DNA of 64,000 nt from Elymus sibiricus (Eukaryota > Streptophyta > Magnoliopsida > Poales > Poaceae): assembly GCA_039707655.1 (NCBI GenBank), contig CM077676.1, positions 382,547,614-382,611,613 of the forward strand, written 5' to 3'. Every line of letters starts with the position of its first letter. The stretch's first letter is position 1. The notes under the pieces were generated by a model that searched no databases, was not told where the DNA came from, and saw nothing but the letters and a program-made list of their open reading frames with translations. The translations under genes were made by a program, and so were the position numbers. Below are positions 23,769 through 35,829 of this stretch, one piece after another.

Positions 23769-25332
23769 TGATACGGTTCCAACGTATCTATATTTTTTTA
23801 TTGTTCCATGCTATTATATTATCAATCTTGGATGTTTTATATACATTTACAAGCAATTATATATCATTTTTTGGGACTAAACTATTAACTTAGTGCCCAG
23901 TGCCAGTTGCTATTTTTTGCCTGTTTTCGGTTTTCCAGAATATCAGTACCAAATCAAGTCCAAATGCCACGAAACTTTTTGGAGATTTTTTTCTAGACAT
24001 AAGAGACACTAGAAGCTTCGGGAGAGGGCCAGAAGCCCGAGGAGGTGGCCATGAGCCACCAGGGCACGCCCTAGTGGGGGTGGCACGCCCTGGTGCCTCG
24101 TGGGCCCACCTCTGCTCCGTTTGACCTAATTCCACCTCTATAAATTCTCTAAAATCAGGAAACCAACAGAGGAGTCCACGAAATACTTTTTTCGCCACCG
24201 CAAGTTCCTGTTCTCGAGAGATCCCATCTGGAGGCCTTTTTCGGCACTCCACCGGAGGGGGAATCGATCACGGAGGGGCTCTACATCAACCTTCCTGCCC
24301 TTTCGATGATGCGTGAGTAGTTTACCACAGACCTTCAGGTCCATAGTTAGTAGCTAGATGGCTTCTTCTCTCTTTTTGATCTTCAATACAATGTTCTCCT
24401 CGATGTTGTTGGAGTTCTATCCGATGTAATCACTTTTTGCGGTGTGTTTGTTGGGATCCGATGAATTGTGAGTTTATGATCAGATTATCTAAGAATATTA
24501 TTTGAGTTTTCTCTGAACTCTTTTATGCATGATTGTTATAGCTTCGTATTTCTCTCCGATCTATTGATTTGGTTTGGCCAACTAGATCGATTTATCTTGC
24601 AATGGGAGAGATGCTTTGTAATGGGTTCGATCTTGCGGTGCTCAATCCCAGTGACAGAAAGGGACATGACACGTATGTATCATTGCTATTAAGGGTAAAA
24701 AGATGGGGTTTATTCATGCATGTGTTTACTTTTTCTACATCATGTCATCTTGCTTAAGGCGTTACTCCGTTCTTTATGAACTTAATACTCTAGATGCATG
24801 CTGGATAGCGGTCGATGGGTGGAGTAATAGTAGTAGACGCAGAATCGTTTCGGTCTACTTGTCTCGGACGTGATGCCTATATACATGATCATTGCCTTGG
24901 ATATTTCATGATTATTTGCTTTTCTATCAATTGCCCAATAGTAATTTGTTTACCCACCGTATGCTATTTTCAAGAGAGAAGCCTCTAGTGAAAACTATGG
25001 CCCCCGGGTCTACTTTTATCTTATATTAAAAATCCTAAAATTACCTTGCTGCAATTTTACTTTACTTATTTTATTTTGTATTTTTGTTCGATCTATCTAT
25101 CTATCACCATACAATTTAATCTTGCAATTAACCGCCAAGGGATTGACAACCCCTTGTTCGCGTTGGGTGCGAGTATTTGTTGTTTTGTGTGCAGGTACTG
25201 CTAATGAGTTGTTGCGTGATTCTCCTACTAGATTGATAACCTTGGTTTCATAACTGAGGGAAATACTTATCTCTACTGTACTGCATCATCCCCTCCTCTT
25301 CGGGGAAATCCCATAACAGCTCACAAGTAGCA
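23769..25332 (+). repeat. 3' LTR of the gypsy element
   Basis: It runs from TGATACGGTTCCAACG to ACAAGTAGCA, 1564 bp, next to the target duplication tagac. The TATAAATT box recurs at about 24139. Confidence 0.9.
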
Positions 25333-25337
25333 TAGAC

Positions 25338-25800
25338 CAACAATGTACGTGCCATGCTTCGGTTAAGTAATATAGCGGCAGAATTAATCATCAAAAAAGA
25401 AAAACAATATACGTGCTGCCACACATCCCGTGTCTCGACAGGCGTGAGTTGACGGGACGCATACGGGCAGTCTGCCACGCAGGCAGACCAGGAGGCGTGC
25501 GGGCAGCTGTGTGAATTGATAGGAGGCGTGTTCGCTGCGCAGTGTCACCGGGAGGCGTGCGAGTAGCTGTGTGAAATGAAGGTAGGCATGCGAGCAGTCC
25601 GCTACGCAGGCTCACCGGGAGGCGAGCCAGTCCTTTGACCGCCGCCCGCCTCGCTCCCCACTGCTCCATATTAATGGCGCGCCTGAGCCACTGGTTATAA
25701 TAGGCGGCCGCACCCCCCATTCTCGCTACACACACAATCCTCTCTCTCCGCCTGCATCCTCGATGCCGCTCTCAGTCGTCACCGCCGTCAGTGTATGAGG
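25338..25800 (+). other. Upstream region of the zf-XS-like pseudogene
   Basis: This stretch contains three or four diverged copies of a word like GGGAGGCGTGCG(A/G)GCAG(C/T)(T/C)...GCAGGC(T/A)CACCGGGAGGCG between 25430 and 25630. The same words occur at 55180-55265 in CACTA A. A C/T-rich stretch with TCTCTCTCCGCC precedes the ATG at 25801 and looks like a 5' UTR. Confidence 0.5.
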
Positions 25801-27182
25801 ATGCCGCCGAAGTGCACCATCGGAGGAAGTGGCGACGCCGGGGCTGTTGAAGCACCTGAGCATGGCATGAAGATGGAGACAGAGGTTGCCGTCGCCGCCG
25901 ACGAAGTCTCTTGCGGGTAGAAGCGCGACGGCAATGGCGTCGTGCTTCCACTGCCGGAGCCAAAGGTCCACAGTGACTCCGACGACGACTCCGACAACCA
26001 CTCCGGTGACGACTCCGACGATGACGAAGAACCGGTTAGTCATCTATACCCATTTATGTGGCAAATATATCCTAGGGTTTCTCTGGTTAGTCCTGCCTCC
26101 CCTTTTTGGAATAGAAATGCTATGGTTATGTTCTCTCAATCCATGAAATCTGAGTTAGATTAGATAGATCCATGAAATCTGAGTTAGATTCGATAGATCC
26201 ATGTAGTGTATTGATTGTTTGAATGGTACAAATGATAAGTGATTAATTGTTTCTTATGTACAAATGATTTCTGCTAAAAATCCGACTAGGGACCCCTTTG
26301 GGGCGCAGGATAACTTGTAATCCTCATACTTCTGTCGTTGTGTATTTCCCTTTAGCTGTTGCTTTTGAACATCTCCTGTTAGTGAGCAGATGTATGACAC
26401 TATGAGGGTTTCGTTCGAGTAATGGAACTGGGGAGGAGCCTCCCTGTTCTTCTAAAAAAATCCGACTAGGGTTAGTGTTGCTAATAATTCCTAGCCAGAT
26501 CTTGACAATTGATTTTGATGCCAAAAGTCAACGGCATGCCAAATTTTGGCAACTCCCAAATGCTCGCTATAGATTAGTTTGCATTCCATTGTTCATTGCG
26601 AATCTCACAAAAGGTTGCCAAGTGTTGGCAACTTTTGATTTTGCCAAATGTCGATAGCAAACCAAACTTTTGATTCTGTCAAATGTTGGTAGCAAACCAA
26701 TCAGACTCTTAATTTTGTTGCACTAAGTTGTGTGCTCTCTATTTATGCATTTCTTTCATCAAGATCACGTGATGATTTAGGGTTCACGCTGTCACATGAT
26801 ATATTATGTTTCATAAACTCTGCCTGCTGAATTCGCATTATTATAAAATATACTGACGCCACATTTTTTACCATATGTGTAGGTGCTATCGGAGGATGTC
26901 GACAGCGAGGATGAAGATGCCCAGAGGAGGTTCAAGAAGCAAAAGCTCAGGGAGCTTTATGCACGAAAGCATAAAAGGCGTGTGAGGACCTGGAATGGGG
27001 TCTTTGGATGCCCGTTCTGCAACCAACTCCTTCATAACGAGTATGCAAGTGTTCTGGCGCATGCAAGAGGATGAGCCGTTGGCTCCTTCAAGCAAAAGTA
27101 TTCTTGCAGGGTGGCGCATGCCGCGTACGCTGAGTACCTGGAGAAGCTTCACCTTCGTGCAGGCCTGCAGGCAGATGCATGA
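25801..27182 (+). pseudogene. zf-XS-like (SGS3-type zinc finger) gene, two exons, two stops
   Basis: Exon 1 (25801-26034) runs from ATG to a G|GTTAGT donor and encodes an acidic Asp/Ser-rich tail (SDSDDDSDNHSGDDSDDDEE). Exon 2 (26883-27182) starts after TGTGTAG in the same phase. It encodes FGCPFCNQLLHNEYASVLAHARG, then VAHAAYAEYLEKLHL after a stop. The CPFC...HA...HAAYAEYL pattern resembles the zf-XS zinc finger found with XS domains in SGS3/IDN2-type RNA-silencing proteins. Stops TAG (25918) and TGA (27072) interrupt the frame. The zf-XS assignment is by motif only. Confidence 0.55.
26292..26455 (+). mobile_element. Short retroposon (SINE or truncated LINE 3' end)
   Basis: A 16-bp direct repeat AAAAATCCGACTAGGG occurs at 26276-26291 and 26456-26471. 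The segment between ends in GTTCTTCTAAAAAAA, an A-tail running into the right repeat. This is the signature of target-primed reverse transcription. It lies in the intron of the zf-XS-like pseudogene. Confidence 0.75.
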
Positions 27183-27308
27183 GATGTGGGATTGAACTAT
27201 GGCTATATGTAGTGTCTTAATTATAACTATGCTTGAGTATGCTTAATATATCGGTTGAACTATGGTTGAACAATGCTTGAGTATGCTTATTATCTATGCC
27301 TGAGTATG

Positions 27309-27310
<2 letters not shown>

Positions 27311-27358
<48 letters not shown>
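27311..27358. repeat. (TA)n microsatellite, insertion target
   Basis: 24 TA units directly precede the left end of the TIR element; a shorter TATATATA tract flanks its right end at 39287-39296. Confidence 0.95.
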
Positions 27359-27361
<3 letters not shown>

Positions 27362-27364
27362 CCG

Positions 27365-27405
27365 GTCTATTCTGCCAATATTGGCAGAATAATTATTCTG
27401 CCCAC
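27365..27405. repeat. Overlapping perfect palindromes at the TIR-element end
   Basis: ATTCTGCCAATATTGGCAGAAT and, overlapping it, GGCAGAATAATTATTCTGCC are both perfect inverted repeats with no spacer. They could extrude a cruciform or bind a dimeric protein. Confidence 0.85.
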
Positions 27406-28199
27406 ACTTCCGAACTGCACGCTCAACGCAAGTGCACGGCATTATTTGAAGCAAGAGTACTGCAATACCGAGGCAAGTGAACTTCCCGTCGCAAAAAACT
27501 GCACGCGAATTTTTTGTCACTGTTTTTGCTCCATTTTTTTAACCGTTTCTCGAAACGAGGCGTGTGATATGTCGTTGGAAAGCTATGGAAGAGGCGCAAC
27601 TTCGCCATGTTGAACACTTTTCGATATTCCTCACGGTTTGAGAGCAGTTTCGATAACGGTGGGCGCCTAACGAGTGGCAGCGAGCATATTTTCACGTTTT
27701 TTTGCAAACCGCTTGTCGGAATGAAGCAAATGATACGCCGTTGGAAAAATATCGCTGAGGCGCAACTTTTTCATATACAACACCCTCTCTAATTACTTAC
27801 GGTTTAAGAGCAGTTTCAAATTTACTAAATCACGGAATTTTGTTTTTCAATTCTTTTTCAATTTTTCGGTACTATTTTCGCTCCAGTTTTTTAACCGTCT
27901 GTCGAAACGAGCCGTGTGATATGCCGTTGGAAAGCTATGGACGAGGCGCAACTTTCATATGTAGAAATTATTTTGAGATTCCTTACGGTTTTAAATTAAT
28001 TTTGAAAATGGTGCGGCAGACGACGAGTGGCCGCGGCCATTTTTCACGTTTTTTTCTAAACCGCTCGTCGGAATTATGCAAATGACACGCCGTTGGAGAG
28101 ATATCGACGAGGCACAACTTTTTCATGTAGAACACTCTCTCTAATTCCTTACGGTTTAAGAGCAGTTTTGAAATTACCGAAATGCGGACACTCTGTTTT

Positions 28200-29300
28200 T
28201 CGCGACTCCAAAATCGACACGTGAACTTCATCAGATAGAAGAATGCACTGCTCCATACTGAAAACCGCACTGCATCAGACATGCAAGCGAACTGCATGAT
28301 TTCTTTTATTCAGACGTAAATTTTCTCACGCGAGGAAATGGACTACGATTCACATCGGACGTAAGTGAACCGCACCAGTATCGAGAAGTGAACCACATTA
28401 CTTTTTTTGGTCAGTTTTGTAAAAAAAATCTTCACTTCACATTTTGAGAGTAAGTGAACCGCAACACTATGGAAATTGAACCGCGACACTACCGAAAGTG
28501 AACTGCATGAGTTTTTGTTTTCTTTTTTCTATTTATTTTTATGAACGAGAGTGGGCCGCAGAGACAAGGGCAAGTGAACCTCGACAAGGGGGAAAGTGAA
28601 CCGCGACACGAGTCTAAGTGAACCGTATGAATTTTTTTGTCTTTTTTTAACTTTTTTCATAGGCTTAAGTGGACCACATGGTCAATGCTAGTGTACTGTA
28701 TCATTTTTCTAATGCATCAGGATTGCATAGTCGAGACTAGAGAACTGCTTTTTTTTCTTGGTTAGCTAAAGTGAACCGCTAGTAAAAGCTAGTGAACTAC
28801 ATCTAAAAAGAAGAGAATTTCTTGCGACGATTTTGTATAGTGAACAGTATGTGACTTGTGTTTTTCTGTTTTTTCTACAGTGATTTGCATTTTAAACTTT
28901 GTCTGATGCAGTGAACTGCAGCTCTGGGAATCGAGGCAAGGCAAGCGAACTGCATTTTTTTCTATTTGCATTGCAAACATATATAATTAACGCCACAGGG
29001 ATACATTAAAAAATGCATTCACAAATGACAGGCGAACTGCACGCATGGTCTGGCCGAACCGCACGCCCGCTCTAACCGAACTCCATGTCGTGGCCACGCT
29101 CGCAAACTGCAAGACGGGACTGCAAGCATCCGCGAGTTGAACCGCCGGTCTACGTAGCATTTCTGGTCGAAAGGCACCTGCGCGGGAAGAGGTGGGTTAT
29201 TTGCCAAGTGAACTGCAAGACCAAGCTAACTTTTGTTCAACAAAAAAAATCAAGGTGTGGCCGCAGGTGAACATACAACAATGCAGCAAGTGAACCTCTC
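28200..29300 (+). repeat. Dispersed AGTGAACYGCAY motif cluster (about 25 copies)
   Basis: A 12-13-bp word related to AGTGAACTGCAT/AGTGAACCGCAC recurs in one orientation every 20-70 bp, for example near 28289, 28365, 28453, 28496, 28592, 28770, 28910, 28946, 29032 and 29203. Spacers are unrelated to each other. Confidence 0.75.
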
Positions 29301-29937
29301 CAACACGCACGCGGGACTGCACCTCGGGGGTCACTGTACTGCATAGCCACATGCCGCGCTGCTCCCGCGAGGAGGGGAGGTTGAAAACGGGAGCAGAGAT
29401 CCAGCTCACCGGCGGGAACTCGTCGGTCGGATGCCAGGGACACCCCAACCCCCACCCAACTGCCAGGATCGAGCGGGGCGACACCGGCAAGCTGATTGAG
29501 GGGGAGGAGCAGACGCTCGAGGACGGTGGCTCCGGCGCCGTGGCCGACGATGAGGGAGGGCACCGTTGGTTCAGGACGTGATGACGCCGGTCGCGGTCTG
29601 GACAGGGGCCGTGCCCAGCTTTCCCCTCCCCTGGCGCCATGCCCGCCGTGAGCGGCACCCTCCTTCCCACCGCTCAAACCACGAGTTCTCCACGCAGCGA
29701 GCAGAATCCGGCGCCCCACACGGCACCGCAGCTCATTTCCTCTGTCTTGCGAGCTATGGAGGTCGCGGTTGGAGTTGTACGGCGGGCAAGGAGGTGGCTA
29801 GTGCTCCCACGGATCCAAGACAGAGAGGTGAAATTGGGGAGGCGCTCACCAGATCCGGAGAGAGAGGAGAGACCTTGGCTGGCTGGGGCCGTGCCCACCG
29901 GATCCGGTGGTTGTCGGGTGGGGCATGACCGCCGGAG
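29301..29937. other. GC-rich part of the TIR element
   Basis: Overlapping frames exist on both strands but none has a recognisable domain. The composition resembles a captured gene fragment. The last five bases (cggag) are the target duplication of the minus-strand Angela. Confidence 0.35.
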
Positions 29938-30409
29938 TGTTGGGGAACATTGCATGGGAAACAAAAATTTTCCTACGCACACACAAGATCACGCACACAC
30001 AAGATCTATCCATGGTGATGAGCATCTACGAGAGGGAGAGTGAATATACATACCCTTGTAGATCGCTAAGCGGAAGCGTTAAGAAACGCGGTTGATGTAG
30101 TCGAACGTCTCCGCGATCCAAATCGCACGTCGTCCCTCGATCCGATCACGAACTAGTGCCGAACGGACGGCACCTCCGCGTTCAACACACGTACGGCTTG
30201 ATGACGCCTTCACCTCCTCGATCCAGCAAGCGATGGTGAAGTAGTAGATGAGTTCCGGCAGCACGACGGCGTGGTGATGGTGGTGAGGAACAATCTCTGC
30301 AGGGCTTCACCAAGCACTACGGAGATTATGACAGGAGAACTAGAGGGTTAGGGTTGCCGACACACGGCTTGGGAAATCTTGATGTATCCCGTGAGCTAGC
30401 CCTGCCCCT

Positions 30410-30419
30410 CTATTTATAT
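30410..30419 (-). promoter_or_regulatory. TATA box in the Angela 3' LTR
   Basis: On the minus strand it reads ATATAAATAG, followed by AGGGGCAGGGCTAG, the same context as in the plus copies. From this LTR, transcription would read leftward out of the element. Confidence 0.7.
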
Positions 30420-30537
30420 GTTGAGCCTTGGGGTCTAAACTTGGAGTAAAAGCCTCCTCCAGGTCGGTTTTGCCCGCACAAGGTCGGTTTGGCCCGCAGG
30501 GAAAGAGTCCAACTCGGATCCCTGCAGTACCGCGTAC

Positions 30538-30649
30538 AAGCGGTAGTACCGCTCACGAGCGGTAGTACCGCTTGAGCGGTAGTACCGCTTCACACAAGCG
30601 GTAGTACCGCTTACGCGGTAGTACTGCCTTACCAGCGGTAGTACCGCTT
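30538..30649. repeat. Palindrome array AGCGGTAGTACCGCT in Angela U3
   Basis: Five or six units of GCGGTAGTACCGC, each a perfect palindrome, are spaced 5-15 bp apart. The homologous arrays are at 37670-37781, 44447-44562 and 51614-51729. Confidence 0.9.
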
Positions 30650-32026
30650 AAGGCAGGAGCAAAACTTCCTTTTGCACTTTCCAATACCTCATGGGCTTTA
30701 CCCCTTTTGCCCATATAAAGTGTTGCTGCACCCGAACACTTCGGTAAACACCCGGAACCCCTTCCGGTGAATTCCGGAACCCTTCCGGAGATCAAAACAC
30801 TATTATCACATATATCAATCTTTACCTCCGGACTATTCTGGAGACCCTCGTCATGTCCGGGATCTTATCCGGGACTCCGAACAACCTTCGGTCACCAACA
30901 CAATAACTCAACTATACTAATCGTCACCAAACGTTAAGTGTGTAGACCCTGCGGGTTCGAGAACTATGTAGACATGACCGAGACACTTCTACGATCAATA
31001 ACCAATAGCGGGACCTGGATGCCCATATTGGCTCCTACATATTCTACGAAGATCTTTATCGGTCGAACCTCTATGTCAAGGATTCAGTTAATCCCGTATG
31101 TTGTTCCCTTTGTTCTTCGGTATGTTACTTCCCCGAGATTCGATCGTCAGTATCTCTATACCTAGTTCAATCTCGTTACCGGCAAGTCTCTTTACTCGTT
31201 CTGTAATACAAGATCTCATGGCTAACACTTTAGTCACATTGCTTGTAAGGCTCATTGTGATGTTGTATTACCGAGTGGGCCCTGAGATACCTCTCCGTCA
31301 CACGGAGTAACAAATCCCAGTCTTGATCCATGCCAACTCAACAGACACCCTCGGAGATACCTGTAGAGCACCTTTATAGTCACCCAGTTACGTTGCGACG
31401 TTTGATACACACAAGGTACTCCTCCGATGTCAGGGAGTTGCATGATCTCATGGTCATAGGAACAGATACTTGACATGCAGAAAACAATAGCAATAAACTG
31501 ACACGATCATATGCTATGTTTATAGTTTGGGTCTTGTCCATCACATCATTCTCCTAATGATGTGATCCCGTTATCAAATGACATCTTATGTCCATGGATA
31601 GGAAACCTTCACCATCGTTTGATCAACAAGCTAGTCAACTAGAGGCTTACTAGGGACACAGTGTTGTCTATGTACCCACACATGTATTTTGAGTTTCCAA
31701 TCAATACAATTATAGCATGGATAATAAACGATTATCATGAACAAGGAAATATAATAATAACTAATTTATTATTGCCTCTAGGGCATATTTCCAACAGTCT
31801 CCCACTTGCACTAGAGTCAATAATCTAGTTCACATCACTATGTGATTTACATTGTAATGAATCGAACACCCATACAGTTCTGGTGTTGTTCATGTTTAGC
31901 CCTTGGAAGAGGTTTAGTCATCGGATCTGCAACATTCAGATCCGTGTGTACTTTGCAAATATTTATGTCGTCCTCCTTGATGTAATCGAGGATGGAATTG
32001 AAACGTCGCTTTATGTGTCTGGTCCT

Positions 32027-33523
32027 CTAGTGAAATCTTGGTTCCTTGGCTAGAGCAATGGCACCAGTATTATCACAAAACAGAGTCATTGGGTTAAGCG
32101 CACTAGGCACTACTCCAAGATCTGTCATGAACTCCTTCATCCAGACACCTTCCTTCGCCGCCTCCGAGGCAGCGTTGTACTCCGCTTCACATGTAGAATC
32201 AGCTACCACGCTTTGCTTGGAACTGCACCAGCTAACCGCACCCCCATTAAGAATAAATACGTATCCAGTTTGTGACTTAGAGTCATCCGGATCAGTGTCA
32301 AAGCTTGCATCGACGTAACCCTTTACGACGAGCTCTTGATCACCTCCATAAATGAGAAACATGTCCTTAGTCCTTTTTAGGTACTTCAGGATATTCTTGA
32401 CCGCCGTCCAGTGTTCCATTCCTGGATCACTTTGAAACCTTCCGACCATACTTATGGCAAGGCTGACATCGGGTCTTGTGCACAGCATTGCATACATGAT
32501 AGAGCCTATGGCTGAAGCATAGGGGATGACACTCATCTTTTCTCTATCTTCTGCAGTCACTGGGCATTGAGTCTTACTCAACTTCACACCTTGCAAAACA
32601 GGCAAGAACCCCTTCTTGGACTGATCCATTTTGAACTTCTTCAAAACTTTGTCAAGGTATGTGCTTTGTGAAAGTCCTATTAAGCGTCTCGATCTATCTC
32701 TATAGATCTTGATGCCTAATATGAAAGCAGCTTCTCCTAGGTCCTTCATTGAAAAACTCTTGTTCAAATATTCCTTCACGCTTTCCAACATTTCTATATT
32801 GTTTCCAATCAGTAATATGTCATCCACATATAATATTAGAAACGCTATAGAGCTCCCACTCACTTTCTTGTAAATACAAGCTTCTCCGTAAACTTGTATA
32901 AACTCGAACGCTTTGATCACCTCATCAAAGCGAAGATTCCAACTCCGAGATGCTTGCACCAGTCCATAAATGGATCGCTGGAGTTTGCAAACTTTGTCAG
33001 CATTCTCTGGATCGACAAAACCTTCTGGTTGCATCATATACAACTCTTCCTTAAGGAAACCGTTAAGGAACGCTGTTTTGACATCCATCTGCCAAATTTC
33101 ATTATCGAAAAAGGCAGCTATTGCTAACATGATTCTGATGGACTTAAGCATCGCTACGGGTGAGAAGGTCTCATCGTAGTCAACTCCTTGAACTTGTGAA
33201 AAACCTTTTGCCACAAGTCGAGCTTTATAGACGGTGACATTACCGTCTGCGTCCGTCTTCCTCTTAAATATCCATTTGTTCTGAATGGCCTTACGCCCTT
33301 CAGGTAATACTTCCAAAGTCCATACTTTGTTTTCATACATGGATCCCATCTCGGATTTCATGGCCTCTAACCACTTCTCGGAATCCGGGCCCATCATCGC
33401 TTCTCCATTGCTCGTAGGTTCATCGTTGTCCAACAACATGACCTCTAAGACAGGGTTGCCGTACCACTCAGGAGCAGTACGCGTCCTTGTCGACCTATGA
33501 GGTTCGATAGCAACTTGATCCAA
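32027..33523 (-). pseudogene. Angela pol, reverse transcriptase and RNase H part
   Basis: A 498-residue minus-strand frame contains the copia reverse transcriptase ([33 protein letters not shown], catalytic YVDD in LILYVDDILLIG) and RNase H (GYVDASFDTDPDD, STCEAEY, FCDNTGA). It copies the element RNA into DNA in the full protein. The frame ends at a TAG after KEPRFH, about 60 codons before the end seen in the plus copy. A stop upstream at about 33584 separates it from integrase. Confidence 0.95.
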
Positions 33524-33586
33524 AGCTTCATGATCATCGTCATTAACTTCCTCTTCAGCTGATGTAGGCTCTACAGAAACATCTTT

Positions 33587-34852
33587 CTACGCTGCGCTAC
33601 TTTCAGGTTGACGTAAAGGTTCAACAACCTCATCAAGTTCTATCTTCCTCCCACTCAATTCTTTCGAGAGAAACTCTTTCTCAAGAAACGTTCCGTTTTT
33701 AGCGACAAACACTTTGCCTTCGGATTTCAGGTAGAAGGTATACCCAACTGTCTCTTTTGGGTATCCTATGAAGACGCATTTCTCCGCTTTGGGTTCCAGC
33801 TTTTCAGGCTGAAGCTTTTTGACATAAGCATCACATCCCCAAACTTTAAGAAACGACAGCTTTGGCTTCTTGCCAAACCAAATTTCATATGGCGTCGTCT
33901 CAACGGATTTCGATGGTGCCCTATTTAAAGTGAATGCAGCTGTCTCTAATGCATAATCCCAAAACGATAGTGGCAAATCGGCAAGAGACATCATAGATCG
34001 CACCATATCCAATAAGGTTCGATTACGACGTTCGGACACACCATTACGCTGTGGTGTTCCAGGCGGTGTCAGTTGTGAAACAATTCCACATTGTCTTAAG
34101 TGACTGCCAAACTCATAACTTAGATATTCTCCTCCTCGATCAGATCGTAGGAATTTAATCTTCTTGTTACGATGATTCTCAACTTCACTCTGAAATTGTT
34201 TGAACTTTTCAAATGTTTCAGACTTGTGTTTCATTAAGTAAATATACCCATATCTACTTAAGTCATCAGTGAAGGTGAGAAAGTAACGATAACCACCGCG
34301 CGCCTCAATGCTCATCGGACCGCACACATCAGTATGTATGATTTCCAATAAGTCACTTGCCCGTTCCATTGTTCCAGAGAACGGCGTTTTAGTCATCTTG
34401 CCCATGAGGCATGGCTCACATGTGTCAAGTGATTCAAAATCAAGTGACTCCAAAAGTCCATCAGCATGGAGCTTCCTCATGCGTTTTACGCCAATATGAC
34501 CTAAACGGCAGTGCCACAAGAAAGTGGTATTATCATTATCAATTCTACATCTTTTGGCATCAATGTTATGAACATGTGTATCATTACTATCGAGATTCAA
34601 TAAGAATAAACCCCTCACATCGGGTGCATGACCATAAAAGATATTACTCATATAAATAGAACAACCATTATTCTCTGATTTAAATGAGTAACCGTCTCGC
34701 AATAAACAAGATCCAGATATAATGTTCATGCTTAACGCAGGCACCAAATAACAATTATTCAGGTTCATCACTAATCCCGATGGTAATCGAAGAGCGAGCG
34801 TGCCGACGGCGATCACATCAACCTTGGAACCATTTCCCACGCGCATCGTCAC
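33587..34852 (-). pseudogene. Angela pol, integrase part
   Basis: A 421-residue frame holds the GAG-pre-integrase zinc motif (WHCRLGHIGVKRM ... CEPCLMGKM) and the integrase core with D (HTDVCGPM), D (LRSDRGGEY) and E (NGVSERRNRT). It ends at a TAG after QPESSAA. Integrase inserts the cDNA into the genome. Upstream, the protease region is cut by a stop, so no full polyprotein can be made. Confidence 0.95.
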
Positions 34853-35829
34853 TTCGTCCTTTGCCAGCCTCCGTCTATTCCGCAGTTCCTATTTTGAGTT
34901 GCAAATATGACCAACCGCACCGGTATCAAATACCCAGGCACTACAACGAGAGTTGGTAAGGTACACATCAATAACATGTATATAATATATACCTTGTTTG
35001 TTGTTGGCCGCCTTCTTGTCAGCCAAATATTGGGGCAGTTCCGCTTCCAGTGTTCAGTTCCCTTGCAATGAAAGCACACAGTTTCTGGTTTGGGTCCAGC
35101 CTTGGGTTTCTTCACGAGAGGAGCAACTGCTTTGCCACTCTTCTTGGAGTTACCCTTCTTACCCTTGCCATTTTTCTTGAAACTAGTGGTTTTATTGACC
35201 ATCAACACTTGATGCTCCTTCTGAATTTCAGACTCAGCGGCTTTCAGCATCGCAAATAGCTCGGCGACTGACTTGTTCATCCCGTGCATGTTATAGTTCA
35301 ACACGAAGCTCTTGTAGCTAGGTGGCAATGATTGAAGAACTCTGTCAGTGATAGCCTCTGGCGGAAGGGGCATCCCCAATTCAGCCAGACGGGTGGAGTA
35401 CCCAGACATTCTGAGTACGTGATCACTGATAGACCCGTTCTCCTCCATCTTGCAAGCATAGAACTTATCGGAGATCTCATATCTCTCGATCCGGGCATTC
35501 TTCTGAAAGATAAACTTCAACTCCTGGAACATCTCATATGCTCCATGACGTTCAAAACGTCTTTGAAGTCCCAGTTCTAAGCCATACAATATTGCACATT
35601 GAACTATTGAGTAATCTTCAGAACGAGCCTGCCAGGCGTTCACAACGTCTAGAGACTCAACTGGAGTGGGTGGATCACCAAGCGGTGCATCAAGGACATA
35701 AGCCTTCTGGGAAGCCGTAAGGATAATCCTTAGATTACGGGCCCATTCCACAAAGTTACTTCCATCATCTTTCAATTTAGCTTTCTTTAGGAACGCATTA
35801 AAATTCAGGGGTGCTACTGCGCGAGCCAT
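34849..35829 (-). pseudogene. Angela gag, frameshifted after the zinc knuckle
   Basis: The 326-residue frame starts MARAVAPLNFNAFLKKAKL and carries the copia gag domain and a CCHC knuckle (CFHCKGTEHWKRNC). Compared with the plus-strand copy, the reading frame shifts just after the knuckle and the protease segment (around 34890-34960) also contains a stop. Gag would form the virus-like particle. Confidence 0.9.

Larger units (their letters stand above)
18839..25332 (+). mobile_element. Complete non-autonomous gypsy LTR retrotransposon (Sabrina/WHAM-type)
   Basis: Two LTRs (18839-20404 and 23769-25332) enclose 3364 bp of internal sequence, and the 5-bp duplication tagac is at 18834-18838 and 25333-25337. 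After the 5' LTR is the TTTCTGGTGCCGTTGCCGGG leader motif. Before the 3' LTR is a purine-rich AAGCTCGGGGATGC tract. Only a short gag-like region is present (20603-21331). I see no protease, reverse transcriptase or integrase, so it depends on a partner element. The family name is from memory of Triticeae LTR starts. Confidence 0.9.
29938..31796 (-). repeat. 3' LTR of the minus-strand Angela
   Basis: It runs from TGTTGGGGAAC to GGGCATATTTCCAACA on the plus strand. It carries a palindrome array at 30538-30649 and a reversed TATA box at 30410-30419. Confidence 0.95.

Noticed and set aside
26520..26720. Possible extra MITE with TTGCCAA/TTGGCAA words
   Set aside because: Inverted words are present but no clear termini or target duplication could be fixed.
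27290..27613. Frames rich in Tyr-Ile repeats
   Set aside because: Translation of the (TA)n microsatellite.
29197..29982. Several overlapping 100-160-residue frames on both strands
   Set aside because: GC-rich, no conserved domain, mutually exclusive; kept only as a possible unrecognised gene fragment of the TIR element.
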